Positions 11,641 through 24,129 of a stretch of DNA of 51,488 bases are shown here, piece after piece. Origin of the DNA: Gnetum montanum (Eukaryota > Streptophyta > Gnetopsida > Gnetales > Gnetaceae); NCBI GenBank assembly GCA_015680685.1, contig MNCI01028834.1, forward strand, positions 316,710 to 368,197. The letters run 5' to 3'. Made by a program: the position numbers and the translations under genes. Under the pieces are notes generated by a model that had not been told where the DNA came from, ran no database searches, and saw only the letters and a program-made list of their open reading frames with translations. How positions within the stretch are numbered: position 1 is the first letter of the stretch; each line of letters begins with the position of its first letter.

Positions 11641-14440
11641 CCAACAGTCGACCTAATTGCCTTTAAATTTCATCAACAACATGTTTCACCAATAGGTCAT
11701 AAGGGTTTATGATCCTAAAGACCCTATCATGATTAAGTGTAGGTAATCCTTATGACTTAGGGAGCAAATTCTAGGGTTATCAAGGATAAGTAAATCTCAC
11801 AACAACTTTATTTGTGCCAAGATTTAGGTTAGCATGTTGATTCCATGAATGGAAGTAGAAGCAAAGAGAGAGTACAAGCTTATAGATTGCAATGGAAAGG
11901 AATACATCCATTTCCTGTATGATCAAATATCCTGCATTGATACCTATACATACATCCTATCTTAGTTGATTAAGATGGATCAAGAGGATGAGATGGATAG
12001 CTTGGAAAAGTAGCAAGAGGAGGAGAAAGATTTTGGGGCAGACTCCAAGCATGAAAACATTCTAGAGAGGTTGTTTCAATAAGCAAACACGAAAGCCACA
12101 GAGCCTACCTCCACCCCCTTTGTCTCCTCCATGGAATAGATGCCACCATTATCTATCCCTTCTTACCTAACCACACTAGTCATAGCTACACATCAAACAC
12201 AATTGAGCTACAGTCTACCACATTCGACTTTTTCATGCCTTTTATGACCAAGCCTTAGTCTATACAACCATCATCGATGGTTGTCACCACCACCAACCTA
12301 TTGACTACTCAGGTGGGGTTCACCATGGGACCCCAAGCAACCTAGGGATCACACACCTCCTTCATCCCATTTGTGCCTAAGATACTAGCACCAACATCAT
12401 TCTCTTTGTTTGGACCACAAACCATTATAATAACACAACCTCTCCCCCTCATGGCATAATCGATAGTGAGGCCATAGGCATCTGAAGAAATGCCATAACC
12501 TTTTTTGCAAACCTTGCAATGAACAAGGTCATACCAAGCCATGGATCAATATTTCTAGATGATCCAAGACCTAATAGAAGAGTTGAAATGACTCTTGGCC
12601 TCTACATCTCAAACTATTAAGGTTATGAACTTTTACTAGGATGATCCCATCAATCCTATGGTCCCATTTTTTATGCTTCCTCCAAGTGTCTCCATTCCAT
12701 AGTTCACAAAATACAATGATGAAGGTGATCCCAACTCTCACCTCATAACCTTTCGATTTCAGTACTTTTCATTGCAATCATGACTACACACAATCACTAG
12801 GATATTTCCTATGTCCCTTACGAGGAAAGCACTTGACTAGTACCATGCCCTATTGAAAGGATCTATATCCTTTCTTAGAGACTTGATATCATAATTCATT
12901 AATTCCTTCATGTACAACATGAATCTTGATACCACACTTGACTTGTTGATGAAGGTTAAGCAAGGACCACTTGTAAAGGTGTAAAAGTTCATCCATTGAT
13001 GGAATGGCTTGCTCAATAAGATACAAGAACCTATAGTTGAAACCAACCTTTTGGCTATATTCAAGGGGATGGTTAATGATTTCATCAAGTCCAAGCCATA
13101 TTACCTTGATGAATGGTCATTTAGTTAAGCATTCTCCCATACTAAGAATGTAGAAGATGTCATAGAGGCTAGCCATGATCTTGCCTACATCACATATAAG
13201 AACCAGCACATGTGAAGGGACAGAGAGAGGTAAACCAGACAATGTGTCTATAGCAACAATGGACAAGGAAACTAAAGCAACTAATTAGGGGCCAAGAGCC
13301 AATCCACCCAAGGCCCCTTCTAACAACCAAAACAACTAGCCATCAACCTTTGAGGCCATTACATTGATCTCATCTAGATCCAATTTTGAGTGAAAGGATA
13401 GGGAAAATACACTAGATTTCCTTTGAAGTCATCTAAGCTCTTAGATTAACTATTGAAGAGTGGATGTATACAATATAAGAAGATGTTTAAAACTACTCAC
13501 AAAAAGTATGAAATGCTATGTGAGATAACCAGGGATCCAACTCGAGCAACTAAGAATAACCCTTAGGTACCTAAGTACTTCAAACTTGACCACTTTTGCT
13601 ACTACCATCAATTGCCTAGTCATGACAATAACTTCTACCTTTCACTAAGAAATGACTTGCAAAAGATAATAGATAGGGAAGATTTGGTCCTAGATGCTTC
13701 TAAACTTGTCCAATTGTAGAACCTATTGATGCAAGTGTATAAGGACTTGCTAAATGCTAATAATAGTGTGTATGTTATATCAGCATTTAATGTTGATGAT
13801 GATTAGAGGCTTGTAAGGGAACCATCCATGATTTGGATAATTCCTTGCAATGAAAGGATCTCTTCAACTTCCACAAGCTCAAGACCCTCCTTTGTTGTGA
13901 GGATACCATCCTAGATGTCCCCCAAGAAGCCTTTTGTCATTATGATGCTCTAGCCCATTACAACCCAAATGGTTCCTACCACTGAGTAGCAATCCCCTAT
14001 GGTGGTTAATGCTACAACCTCTTCCTCAAAAACCAACAATGATAACCAAAAGGCCTTAACTAAGTAAAGAAGGAATCCTAAGCAAATGCCTAGCAATAAG
14101 AATGATAAGCAATCCTAGGCATGGAAGGAAGTAGGTTCATCAAAGCCCACTACCATATCATCAGTAACCATAACCTCTACAAATTAGGCTAATTTTACAA
14201 GCAAACCATAGGAGGAATCTAGGATCCAAGGGAGAGGAAAAGTGAAAAAGCACAACAGCCCAAAATGGAAGTGCACATTTTGGAATGCATGGAAGAAGTT
14301 AATCACAGCTAGAGTGAAAAGTGCATCACCAATGATAAGAACTTCCTAAGTGCAATGGAGAAATTCAAGCAATCTCTTAAATAATAAACACAACCTTGAG
14401 CATGTGTGACATGATCATGACTTCTGCTACACATTGCAAA
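11640..14440 (+). pseudogene. gag relic of element T
   Basis: This is the capsid/nucleocapsid polyprotein of the Tat-like element. An N-terminal acidic segment (MEVEAKREYKLIDCNGKEY at about 11849, then EDEMDSLEK and EEEKDFGAD) is followed by a Ser/Thr/Pro-rich spacer. The capsid core is visible at about 12700-13210: FTKYNDEGDPN, HLITFRFQYF, MSLTRKALD, LISQ-like FINSFMYNMN, and FIKSKPYYLDEWSF. A zinc-knuckle-like HFCYYHQLPSHDNN with LRNDLQKIIDRE at about 13590-13690 matches the Tat pattern C.YH...GH.T..C..L...IE.LI, although the final Cys is lost. From 13800 to 14400 a Ser/Thr/Pro/Lys-rich linker leads to protease. There are roughly a dozen stops. Confidence 0.72.
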
Positions 14441-14449
14441 GCACTAGTT

Positions 14450-15300
14450 AGGATGTTGACTGCTATCTTTGTTAGTAAGGACATTCTTGCTAATGAAGAA
14501 TCCATCCATGTGGAGATGGTGCCTTCTTAACCTAGGGAGAAAAAGTCAACATCATTGGTATTTCATGATAGAGAAATCAAGGCTAACCCCCAAAATGGCA
14601 AAGTGACCAAAGCTCCTCTTTTCATCACGATATGGATCGGGTAGTATAAAGTGAATGCAATGCATGTGGATAATGGTGTTGCAACAAATGTCATGTCATG
14701 CACCATCATGGAATTTTTAGGCTTGATGGAGAAGATACAACATACAACAACATTAGCTCTCAAGTCCTTTAATAGATCATGGATTGTAGTTAAGAGATCT
14801 ATCTCGGTAGACTTTATGACAAGGGAGCAATTCCCCACAAGTGCATATTTCTTGGTGGTAGTAGAAACACTAAGATTTAACCTTATCTTGGGAAGACCTT
14901 GGTTCACTCAACTATGAGCTGTATCATCACCTATTCACCAATAAATTCACCATCCTTATGAGGGAGGTGAAATCATCATTCATGATGACAACGTCATTCC
15001 CCTGACTATTAATGATGTGGATATAGAGCAAGGGTTTGAAGTGGTGTTTTAGGAATAAAATTCCAACCATAAAGTTAAGTAGCCCTAGAGAGTAGAAAAG
15101 GATGAAAATGACAAGGGATCATGGGACACGCTATGGAAAGAGCTCCCTTTCAATAGCTTTAGTGAAGGGGATGACAAGTACAAACTTGTGTAAAATAGGT
15201 TGTACACGTTTCCTAATCTTCCAAAGATTAGGAATCATTTGCACAAGTACATTTCTAATCCTTTCATGTTACTCCCTTGTGACATTATAACCATATGTAT
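14450..15300 (+). pseudogene. Aspartic protease relic of element T
   Basis: This retroelement protease cleaves the polyprotein. An open segment of about 150 codons with two stops contains FHDREIKANPQNGK, a strand IGQYKVNAMH, the active-site motif VDNGVATNVM (about 14666, in place of D-S/T-G-S/A, with the Asp and Gly kept), FLGL, and the C-terminal box ILGRPWF near 14885. It continues as ELPFNSFSEGDDKY and NLPKIRNHLHKYIS, a tail that in Tat elements would run on towards RT. Instead coding stops at about 15300 and RT appears only at 24.4 kb. Confidence 0.72.
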
Positions 15301-16130
15301 TTATAGCCAATTCTCCTAGATTTTCTTGTTATGTATTTATGCCTTTACTTGCTTTATTTTGATGTTTTTTCTACATGTAGCCTAAGGATTTACTTTTGTT
15401 TGCATTTTTATTTATTAAAGCCTTTTTCTTTCTTTGTTTTACCTTTTTAGCACAATATAAACACAAAAAACGTTAAAACTAGAAAATCCATAAAAATCTT
15501 AAAACATAAAACAAACTAAAAAATTTCTTTCCTTATAACCTAAGCCCACAATGGACTAAAAATTGCAAGCAATTCCTACCCTATGACCATTTATAAACTT
15601 GTATCCTAGCTATTTTCAACACTTATAGCCAATATAGCCAACATAGCCATCTACAACATAATCATTTATAGTGGTTATAACATCAAAAGCTTAAAACCAT
15701 TAAGCCATGATAAAATTATAACACTAGAATAATATAGGAATAAATAAAACTAAAACTTAAAATAAAATGTTTATAACAATACATAGACATATCCACATTG
15801 CGTGGAAAAGTGTCAAAATAATAACAAAAAATAATCATAAAATCATCCAAAGTGAAGTTTTGGCTAACACTAGGCATCAACATAAACAAACATAAACATC
15901 ATGCTATCAATGATAAGATTAAACTCATGGAAAATTGGGGGATGTTAAGGGGCATATAGTGGAGGAGATAGTAGATCATCATCACCCTTACCACTAGGAC
16001 TACCAATGTCTTTTGGTGCCTAAAATGTAGCAACATAAAGCTAATAAATAACTAAATAAAAAACCTATAAATTAAGCACAACATTAGAATATAAATATAA
16101 GTATATCAAACCTATAGGGAATCTGGCTCA
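15300..16130. other. AT-rich edge of the extra block, no gene
   Basis: No coding pattern is seen on either strand. It is rich in CATAAAC/ATAACA and ATAGCCA repeats (15600-15900). On the minus strand it would be the 3' untranslated or downstream part of the antisense gene. Confidence 0.4.
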
Positions 16131-19100
16131 ATGACCTTTGAGGGTAGATGTTGAAGACCAATCTCCAAATGATGAAGAATCTAGTCTTTCATCATGTTGG
16201 CCTAGTTAACATCCCAAAACTTAATACCTATGAGGATGTTTGTTGGATCCACTTTAGTCGAATTAGGCAAATCCCATCACACTATAGTCATAGAAGTCTC
16301 ACCTGTAGCTATAGTGACTTGAGGAGTAAGGGATTCGACCACCGTGAGAGTGCTTTCAAAAAGCTGATAAGAACTCTCTACTTGAATGCTATGGATGAAT
16401 AGCTCTCTCTTGTGCTGTTCAATCACCTACTCCTTCAGCCACTTATGGTAGGCCTCGCAATTAGCCTTGTATATTTTCTTATGATCCTTTTCTGTTCAGC
16501 CCCATTCTAGGATCTAGGCATCAAAGTCCTTCCAATTTTTAACTTTTCAGGAGATAAGATCCATCTACAAATGCTACTCTACCATCTTCATAAAAATTGT
16601 CACCTTGTTGTGGATGACATTCCAAAAGCGAGCCCACATGATCCTTTTGCTTCACAAGCTCTCTGAGTTAGCCACTTGGGCTTCCATAAAGCCCTATGAT
16701 CCTAAAGATCATTGATCATCTTAGCTTGCCACTTGGTCTTCTCCCTCAAGATTACAACTTGGTTCCATAGGGATTCATTGGACCTTTGGATCTCTCATGA
16801 AGTTTTATGCTTGAAATTACAAGATTAGTAGCAGTTTCATACAACTTCTAGGATACACTCTAAACATTGGAGGGAAGCTTCAATAATGATTTGAACTCCA
16901 TGTCATGGATTGAGTCAAACTCTACTGATGGTATTGTAAACAATGCACAACCATAAACATAACCATAAGCATAATTTACAACATAGGGTAGCCAATACAA
17001 TATAGAAAAATGACTAAGGTAAATAATGCATAGTTCTTGCTAATCTCCAGTGCAACCTATCATAGCTAATTGATGATGTCCTTAGTCACTCCATGCATGA
17101 AATCCATCTTGTCTAGAACCTCTACCAATGGTTTCATACAAAACTTAAGTGTAAAGGCCTTTTCCTATGTCTCAAGAACTACAACAAGCATAACAATCAT
17201 TGAATGATTAGAATGAAATCCAAAATTTAAACTAGAGGATATAACAAGTAGCATTAAGGCATATGCATATGTAGCTCCTCCTCCTCCTCCTCCTTAGGGA
17301 AGATGATGGGGGATTCTCCTAGCAATTTCTCACTAAACAAGGAATCTAGATCATTTAGATCAATGTTGGCTAATCATTCAACCTCATGTTGCTACAAGAG
17401 TGTCTCCTCTACATGCCTTTATTTCTTTATTGTTGTAGTAGTAGCATGCCTCTATGCCTCTATTGTTGTAGCTCCATGCCTTTGTTCCTCCTCGACAACG
17501 ACAACTTGGGCTACCATATCTTGATGCTTACCTACAATTGTAAGACATAAAATAAGTTAGCACATGAAATAACAACATAGCCATAAGACATTAAACATAG
17601 AATAACCAAAGTGTAGTAAGACATACTAGAAATTTCCTAATGTCATATGTTAAGCCTTAACTTGAGCTTCTTGTAGGAGGTTGCTCTATGGCTACTACTA
17701 CTTCCTCTATGGGACATTTTAGCTTTGCTCTAGTTGCCCAATCAACCTTTGCCCATAGCTTTTAGGCCCTCCTGATATTTACTATCAATGTAAGAGGCTT
17801 CTCCCCTATGTTGTTAAGGGAAGCACACCGAGTACCACTAACTCCCTTAGTGGTCATAGATAGTGACTTCCCAACATCCTCTAGTGGGTTCTAGGACTAC
17901 ATGGTAGGATAAATATGCTTATTTCAAGGTCTAGAAAGTTGGTTAGGGTCTTGGACCAAAAAATGTACATCCCTCCTCACCACTAGAAACTCCACAAACC
18001 TCTTGAAATAATATATAAAAATTCATAATGGATGCAGATTATTGTAGAGGTATCTTCATAGAGTTTGAAGATCTCCTCCTAAAGCCTTGTAGACAAAGAA
18101 GAGGCCCAATTGAACCTGGTGCCCTCAGTTAGAACCTTCTTAAAGGTCCATTCCTATTCAATTTTGATCACCTTATTTAGATATAATAGTTTAGTAAATG
18201 CATGAGATGTAAATAAGGATTAAGCTTCCCTTGCTTCAACATCCATGAAATCATCGAAGGCAAGCCTAGAGTGGTGATGGCTAGTGCCTAACCATGCTTT
18301 GACTTCCTTACGATGACGTGATTCCTTCACTTATCTGGTGGCAACTTTCATCCCATCAATGAGAACACTAAAAAAGTCATCAAAGGTAGCGTTACTAACA
18401 GGTATGATGACCAACACACCTCAAACCATAGTGCTAAAATGTCTAGCTTTTGTGACAAAGGAGTCAATGATGTTTAGCATCTCTATAGTAAGGATAGAAG
18501 GGATAGGTACCATAAAAACATCAAGTAAACTTACATGTTCAATGTTCACTTGGATGTTTTTAGGCAGATGTCCCCTCAACCATAGTTCTACTAGCTCCAC
18601 CTCAACAGATTTTAGGATGATGGTATCTTCAAGGTATCTTGAAATGGATAAAGTGATGTTGGAAGAAGTAGAAGATCCTACAAGGAAACAATGAGTGGCT
18701 AAAATTAGCATAGGTAAATCTAGCAAAATTGAGAAAACTAAAACCATAAGTTAAGACTCTAGAAAATTTAAGACCTAGGTAGCCATAAAAATATTAGGCA
18801 CCATGTAACAAACCATCCTTATTTTTACCTTTCTTCTTCTTATTTGATGAGGCTTATGTAGGGGTTCTAGTGGCAACAGTCTTATCCCTAATATGCTTGG
18901 GGTGCACCCACCAGCTATGTGTTGTCTCAACAACTACAAACTTCTTGTAGATGGGATAAAGTCACTAGTGTATTTATCAAAGTTACTTCTTAATTGATCA
19001 TATATAATGATTGTTACTTTTGGGACTTTTATAAATACACAATGTGGTTTGAGCCACCACCAAGGTATAATCATTCATGATTAAACCTTAGTCATTAACC

Positions 19101-21088
19101 TTGTACCTATAAGACATGCATAGAAATCAAAAAGTTAGAGAAAGGTAAGTAATCCAAAAATGTCAAAACCTTATGACAACCATGCTTACCCATGTAGGTG
19201 GTACACAGTGCCATGTGGGTTTGAAATAGTGTGTGGACTCTATGTTTCAACATCAAAGTATTATCAGCATTATAGTAAGAATATTGTAGCATGCTCCAAA
19301 TCTCCAATAGGTAACATGTGTTAATGGTATCCCTAGTATCCATTGACTCCTTGGTCACCTAGGTTTTGAGATCCTTAGTTATAAACCTAACGATCAGTCT
19401 AGTAGACCTAGGTAGTAGGGTCTCCACTATGACATTAGCTACATTCATAAACAAGTGTGACCACATCATCACACTGAAATTCTATAAGATGTAAGCAAGG
19501 AATTCCCTTACCCACTACTAGAACCATAATTAGCCTTATTTAAGAACCAAATTTGGGAGGGGTGGTTGCATTAGGTTGGTTGATGTAGCATAGGATGCCC
19601 ACCAACTCGACCGTAATCAAGATGGACTTCAATAGGGCCCTACATGAAAACAACACATCATTAAGATCATACTTCAACACTTAGAATTTCTTGAAAAATT
19701 TTATCAAACATACTAGTTAAGGGTCAAATTATCCCCCATAATAAAACTCTAAGATGGTTAAAATTTCATCGAGGAATTCAAGAACAAGTGTTACAACCTT
19801 TATAGCCCTTATGACCTCATAGCTAAAATGTTATAATATGCACAAAATAGAATATGCCGTAGTCTCAAACAACATTGATAATAAAAATACCTTAAAACAT
19901 AGCAAAATGCCCATAGAAAAATAGGAAAAGAATTTTATAGCCATAAAACCAAATTTATAGTATTTTCAAAATCATTAAGCATTCCTAGGAGCATGGGATG
20001 TTGAAAAGAAAGATTTTTAAGTATGCCAACACTACCCATCTCCAAGGGGTAAAATTGATACAACTATAATAATCCATAGTTTGCATAGACTTAGTAAGAA
20101 ATTCATTAAAAATCCATGTTAACTCTGATTTTAGTGATTCCATCATTGAAGGGATCTTGAAATCATGAACATTACCAAAATAAGTGCTATTTTGCATAAC
20201 CTTAGTAAGAAACTCATTAAAAATCCATGTTACCTCTAATTTTAGTGATTCCATCATTGAAGGGATCTTGAAATCTTAAACATTGTAGCCATAACTAGAA
20301 AAGCCAAAAATTCATAGCTAGTGTTACACAAAATTTGACCAAATTGACATGTATGTAGCCATCATTGAAGATCTTGTTTCATGTAGGGTTAGTTAAAAAT
20401 TTATCAAAAATTCATTTTATTTTGAAATAGAGTTATTTCACCACCATTTAAAAGCTTAAATTGATTCCTACATATCCATGGGCAACAAAACCATAATATC
20501 CTTGTTTTTTCTTCAAAAATAATTCATAAACATTTATGAAAAAAGTAAAAATGGCACAAATCATAACCATGTAACATAGCCAAAATTCCCATAACTCAGT
20601 TATTATAACTCAGAATCAAATGAAACTATAGCCAATAGAAATCTTAAATCTTACATTAGAAATCCAAAGCCATGGATTTTTACAATACATAACCAATTTC
20701 TTAACAAAAATACACAAGTATTCCTACTTTTTTTACCAAAACTGGTAAAAAAATAGCAAAACATAATTTTAAAATCATACCAATTGAAGCCTAAACAACC
20801 AAACAACCATAGATCCACATGAAAACCATCAATATTGGGGATGGTATTTCATCAAAATTCAATTTTATCAAGGAAGATGGCCTAGATCTAAAAAATGGCC
20901 TTATTCCAAATTAAAGAAACATAAAAGATAGCTAGGAAACAAATAAAATAGCTAGCAAAGGCCTACCTTGGTCTTGAAACATGTGAGCTTTGCATTACAA
21001 TAGGCCTAGGTAGATGGGAGATGCCCTAGGCTACTGCATCTACTTTCTCTATGGTTGGGCTCTTACTGTTGCCGCCTCACTTCTTCAT
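16130..21088 (-). pseudogene. Antisense multi-exon gene relic inside element T
   Basis: The minus strand shows an ordinary gene layout. Exon 1 (21088-20967) starts MKK and runs GGNSKSPTIEKV, HLPRPIVMQSS, ending AAG before GTAGGCC. Later coding blocks are about 19790-19190 (VELVGILCYINQPN, VGKGIPCLHLIEF, YLLEIWSMLQYSYYN; donor GTAAGC), 19106-18829 (after TTATAG; VVETTHSWWVHPKH, ends KKKK before GTAAAA), 18677-17627 (after TTGTAG; VEVELVELWLRGHLP, KEVKAWLGTSHHHSR, FKKVLTEGTRFNWA; donor GTATGT), 17531-17255 (after TTGTAG; ends in an EEEEEE run), 17163 onward (after ACATAG; KAFTLKFCMKPLVEVL) and 16921-16130 (after CAGTAG; IMWARFWNVIHNKV, NCEAYHKWLKE, SSYQLFESTLTVVES). Stops fit CAG-to-TAG and CGA-to-TGA decay. 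I do not recognise the protein. Antisense extra ORFs are known in Tat elements, usually nearer the 3' LTR and without introns. Exon limits between 20960 and 19790 are unclear. Confidence 0.62.
20081..20290 (-). repeat. 111-bp tandem duplication
   Basis: The segment starting TTGCATAGACTTAGTAAGAAA at 20081 recurs from 20192 (TTGCATAACCTTAGTAAGAAA) and continues through CCATCATTGAAGGGATCTTGAAATC. The period is 111 bp, a multiple of three. On the minus strand it reads twice as MMESLK.E.TWIFNEFLTK, giving an in-frame duplicated peptide. It could be a coding exon of the antisense gene or intron sequence. Confidence 0.85.
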
Positions 21089-21159
21089 GGTTGTAATGCT
21101 AGGAGAAAAAGATTGAAAATATGATGAACTAGAGCTTCAATGCTGGCTAAAAGGGCTTC

Positions 21160-21167
21160 TAAATATA
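21160..21167 (-). promoter_or_regulatory. TATA box of the antisense gene
   Basis: On the minus strand TATATTTA (context GTGGTATATTTAGAAG) lies about 70-80 bases upstream of the ATG at 21088, a normal spacing for a plant promoter with a short leader. It supports reading the antisense relic as a real former transcription unit. Confidence 0.45.
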
Positions 21168-21539
21168 CCACACTAAAGATGAATATTTCTAGGAAGCAAG
21201 ATCTCTACCAAAGCTCTAATCCAATGCACCATGTGAGAGAATGAAAGTTATGCATGTAATTCTTGAAAAATCAAACATAAAACCTAGATCTAATCCTAAA
21301 TGCCTTCTACCATTCCCTCGTTGCTAGTTTTGTGCACTAAAAATCTTGGTGCAATGAAGTGAAAAGGGGATAAAGTCTTTCCAACATTGGAAATGGTGAG
21401 AGTTAGTGCCAAGTTTAAAAATTTGAATTTCTTGATGTGGATCTCACTATATGCCTCCCATGCATGGTGTTTCAAGCTTGGAAACTTTACCAATGTTGAG
21501 GTTTTGACCTATTAGAACACATAAATCATGTTTCAACAT

Positions 21540-23520
21540 TATCTCCCTTATGTCCACACTGAGTAGCATGGATCTAGCATGGGTTCCATCTCTTTGACCA
21601 TGTAACCATACATATTTCTATATCCAACAACTATGACCAATCCTATTAAACACTAAACTCTAGAAGGAAATAAAATCCTAACAAATCTTGCCACTTTGTG
21701 CATCCATGTTAGCACAACATTGTCCAACAAGTCTCTAGCATTGCCCAAGGGGGTAGCATCCATACCCATCCTCTAGTGCTCACCAAGCCCTTATCTAACC
21801 CTAGGGTGAACCCAACATAGGCTTAAACCCCTCTAGTCATTCCTAGTATATTTGACAAACCTAGTTAAAAGTGCTCAAAAACTTTAGATTTGGTGGATCC
21901 ATGTTGAGGAAGGCCTCATCCATGTTCCCTAGCATGGCTTCAACATGGATAGGTGGGGGTATGACCAAAACTACAAAAATCAACCATCTAGTTGCCATAT
22001 TTTTACTCCAACACCCCTTATCAATCTATGATAGCCTAGATATACCTAAAACCAAGTCAATTTTTTATCTTTTGCCTTTCCTACACTTGTGCCTATGTTG
22101 CCTAGTTTGGGTCTAGCATGGGTACCTTGGGGTTATAGCATAAAACCTTTCCTAAGGCCTTGAATGATCATAAAACTCATTTTAATAGCCTTGGTACCCC
22201 TCTATGATCTTCAATTATTAGTAATGATGAAAAATTGAGTCAATTTTCACTCCTATTACCTTCCCCATGCTGGTGAACCCTCCATCCATGCTACTTAGCA
22301 TCAATCCAATGTGGGAAACCTTGAGATATGCAATAAAATCAATCTCATAGCTAGAAATAACCTTCTAACCTACCTTATCCTCAACCTAATCAAAGCCTTC
22401 CAAAGCCTTCATATGTCATGAAATCCACCAAAAATAGTGAGAAGCTATCATCCCCCTCCCATCTACACTAGAGCCACATTACCTAGCATAGCTATAGGAG
22501 GCCTAATACATGCTATGTAGCATGGCTCCATTATGGGTGAGCTACTTTTCCCCTTTTGATATTAGATCAACACCTCCAAATATCAAAAACCTACATTCTT
22601 GCTTGGCCTCAATTTGATGATAAAATCCATTAGGCCCCCTCATGCACATTGAAGCAATGCTACCCAATGTGGATCTAAGTGCCAGGGTGGGGTGGGTGTT
22701 GGCTATAGCCATGCATGACCTTAAATAACCTCCAAATTGAGCCAAATTTGATCAAAAACTTGATAAATCACTACTTATAGCCATCAAAACCATCCCAAAA
22801 CAAAACCATGGCTTTAGCCTCAAATTAACCTTATTTCATCCTATCACAATCTATATCTAGATCATCCATGCTAAAGACACACTAGCAAACATAGTCCTAG
22901 TGTGGGTACATCTTCCATTAAGATATAATGCTCAAAAATTATCCAAAATTATTTTAAAACTTGGTTAGGAAGCCCACAACTACTAAAATCTAACCTTAGT
23001 TGCAAATGGGCTCCATTTTGATCCTTTTTAATCATCCTTGCTAAAGCTACCCTCCATCCACATTGGGGCCATGCTTCCGAACATGGCTTAAGGGGGATAT
23101 GACTTCCAAACCTTTTCTCACTAGTTTTCACTTTTAAAATAATCAATTTTCAAAGAACTAGCCCTACACTACCTTGGAAAGGTATTAGAACCCTAGTATT
23201 GACCCTCTAAATGTCACAAAATCCACTTTCATTAGTATCCATGCTAGGGCCATGTTGGCTAGTGTGGCTCTAGCATGAATGACACATGTAGGCTTTAATG
23301 GGAACTTCTAGGGGTTGAAATTAATACTAAAATTGACTTCTTCCCTTCCACAGTCAACTATGCTAGAAATGCAACCATCAAAACTCAAAAACTATACAAA
23401 ACAATCTTGTGAAATTTCCTAGCTATCCTATCCATGTTGGGGGTCATCCCACCCATGCTAGCTAGCATGGATCCAACCAAGGTGCCCTAAAAACCTTACC
23501 TTTTAGCTTAGAAAATCATA
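21540..23520. repeat. Degenerate ~195-bp tandem array
   Basis: About ten copies of a module recur at roughly 21700, 21895, 22095, 22265, 22460, 22645, 22865, 23045, 23240 and 23435, with spacings of 170-220 bases. Each carries a core like CCATGCTAG(G)GCCA followed by GCTAGCATGG(C/A)TC and a GTGGG/AGGGG tail. The intervening text is AAAAC, CCTTA and TTGA-rich, with frequent CAAAATC..CC words. Copies are strongly diverged, so the array is old. Non-coding parts of Tat/Ogre elements are known to spawn satellite-like repeats. The array lies just upstream of the antisense promoter. Confidence 0.72.
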
Positions 23521-24120
23521 AAACAACCCTGATTAATGCTTGAACTCATATAGAACCCAAGTACCCTTAAACCATGATCTACTAAGGCCTAAAATTGGAA
23601 AAATTTAATTTTTAAACTAGTATTAGCCAATTTCTATCACATGCATTCCATTTTCATTAATTTGATCTTATTTCATGGTGTTGTACCTTATTTTTGGCCT
23701 TATTTTCATTATTGATCTATGTTTTCATCAAATGGCTTTAGTATTCCTATATTCACCTTATTTTCTTATGTATGGACTTTGTAAATCCATATTTAGCCTT
23801 TGATTCGTATTTAATGGTGGGGTTTGACCTTCCTTGATCACCATTTTACACCATGTAACCATGACTTGCTAATTCTTAAAACTGGCATCATGGCCTACAA
23901 AGGCCTAAAATCGGAAAACTTGTACCCTTTGTTGACCATTTTTGACATCATATCTCATGCTTCACCTTATTACACTCTATTGGACCTTCATTTGACCTTT
24001 GTATGACCTTATTACATTGTGTTTACCTCCTATAGCCTTCTATGACCTAGTTTGAATTGTATTTGACATTATAGTAAGTATTTACATAATTTTATAGCAT
24101 TTTGAAATTATTTACCCATA
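23520..24120. other. AT-rich stretch before RT, no gene
   Basis: It is T-rich on the plus strand, with repeated CCTTATTT, TTTGACC and CCTATGACC words. No coding pattern is seen. Its T-richness would suit a sense-strand intron end, with TTTATCTAG at its right edge. Confidence 0.4.
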
Positions 24121-24129
24121 TTTATCTAG

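Larger units (their letters stand above)
15300..24129. other. 8.8-kb block between protease and RT of element T
   Basis: The sense polyprotein is interrupted exactly between protease and RT. The block contains an antisense gene relic (16130-21088), a duplicated 111-bp segment, a ~195-bp degenerate tandem array (21540-23520) and AT-rich DNA at both edges. The right edge resembles a sense-strand splice acceptor (TTTATCTAG at 24121-24129, after a T-rich stretch). Possible donors (GTATTT at about 15296) occur near the left edge. Ogre elements are known to have an intron at this position, so the block may be a greatly expanded intron. It could also be an independent nested insertion, but I found no LTR pair or inverted termini at its edges. 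Confidence 0.55.

Noticed and set aside
14563-14907. 114-codon minus-strand open frame.
   Set aside because: It is a shadow of the plus-strand protease, whose active-site and ILGRPWF boxes are clear.
18338-18694. 118-codon plus-strand open frame.
   Set aside because: It is opposite the better supported minus-strand exon at 18677-17627, which has splice junctions and continues beyond it.
21540-23520. The periodic array as a CRISPR-like structure.
   Set aside because: Units are long and degenerate, with no constant short repeat or spacer structure, and the setting is plant retrotransposon DNA.
15300-24129. The block as a separate nested LTR element.
   Set aside because: I compared both edges by eye and found no LTR pair, primer site or target duplication. 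It is kept only as an alternative.
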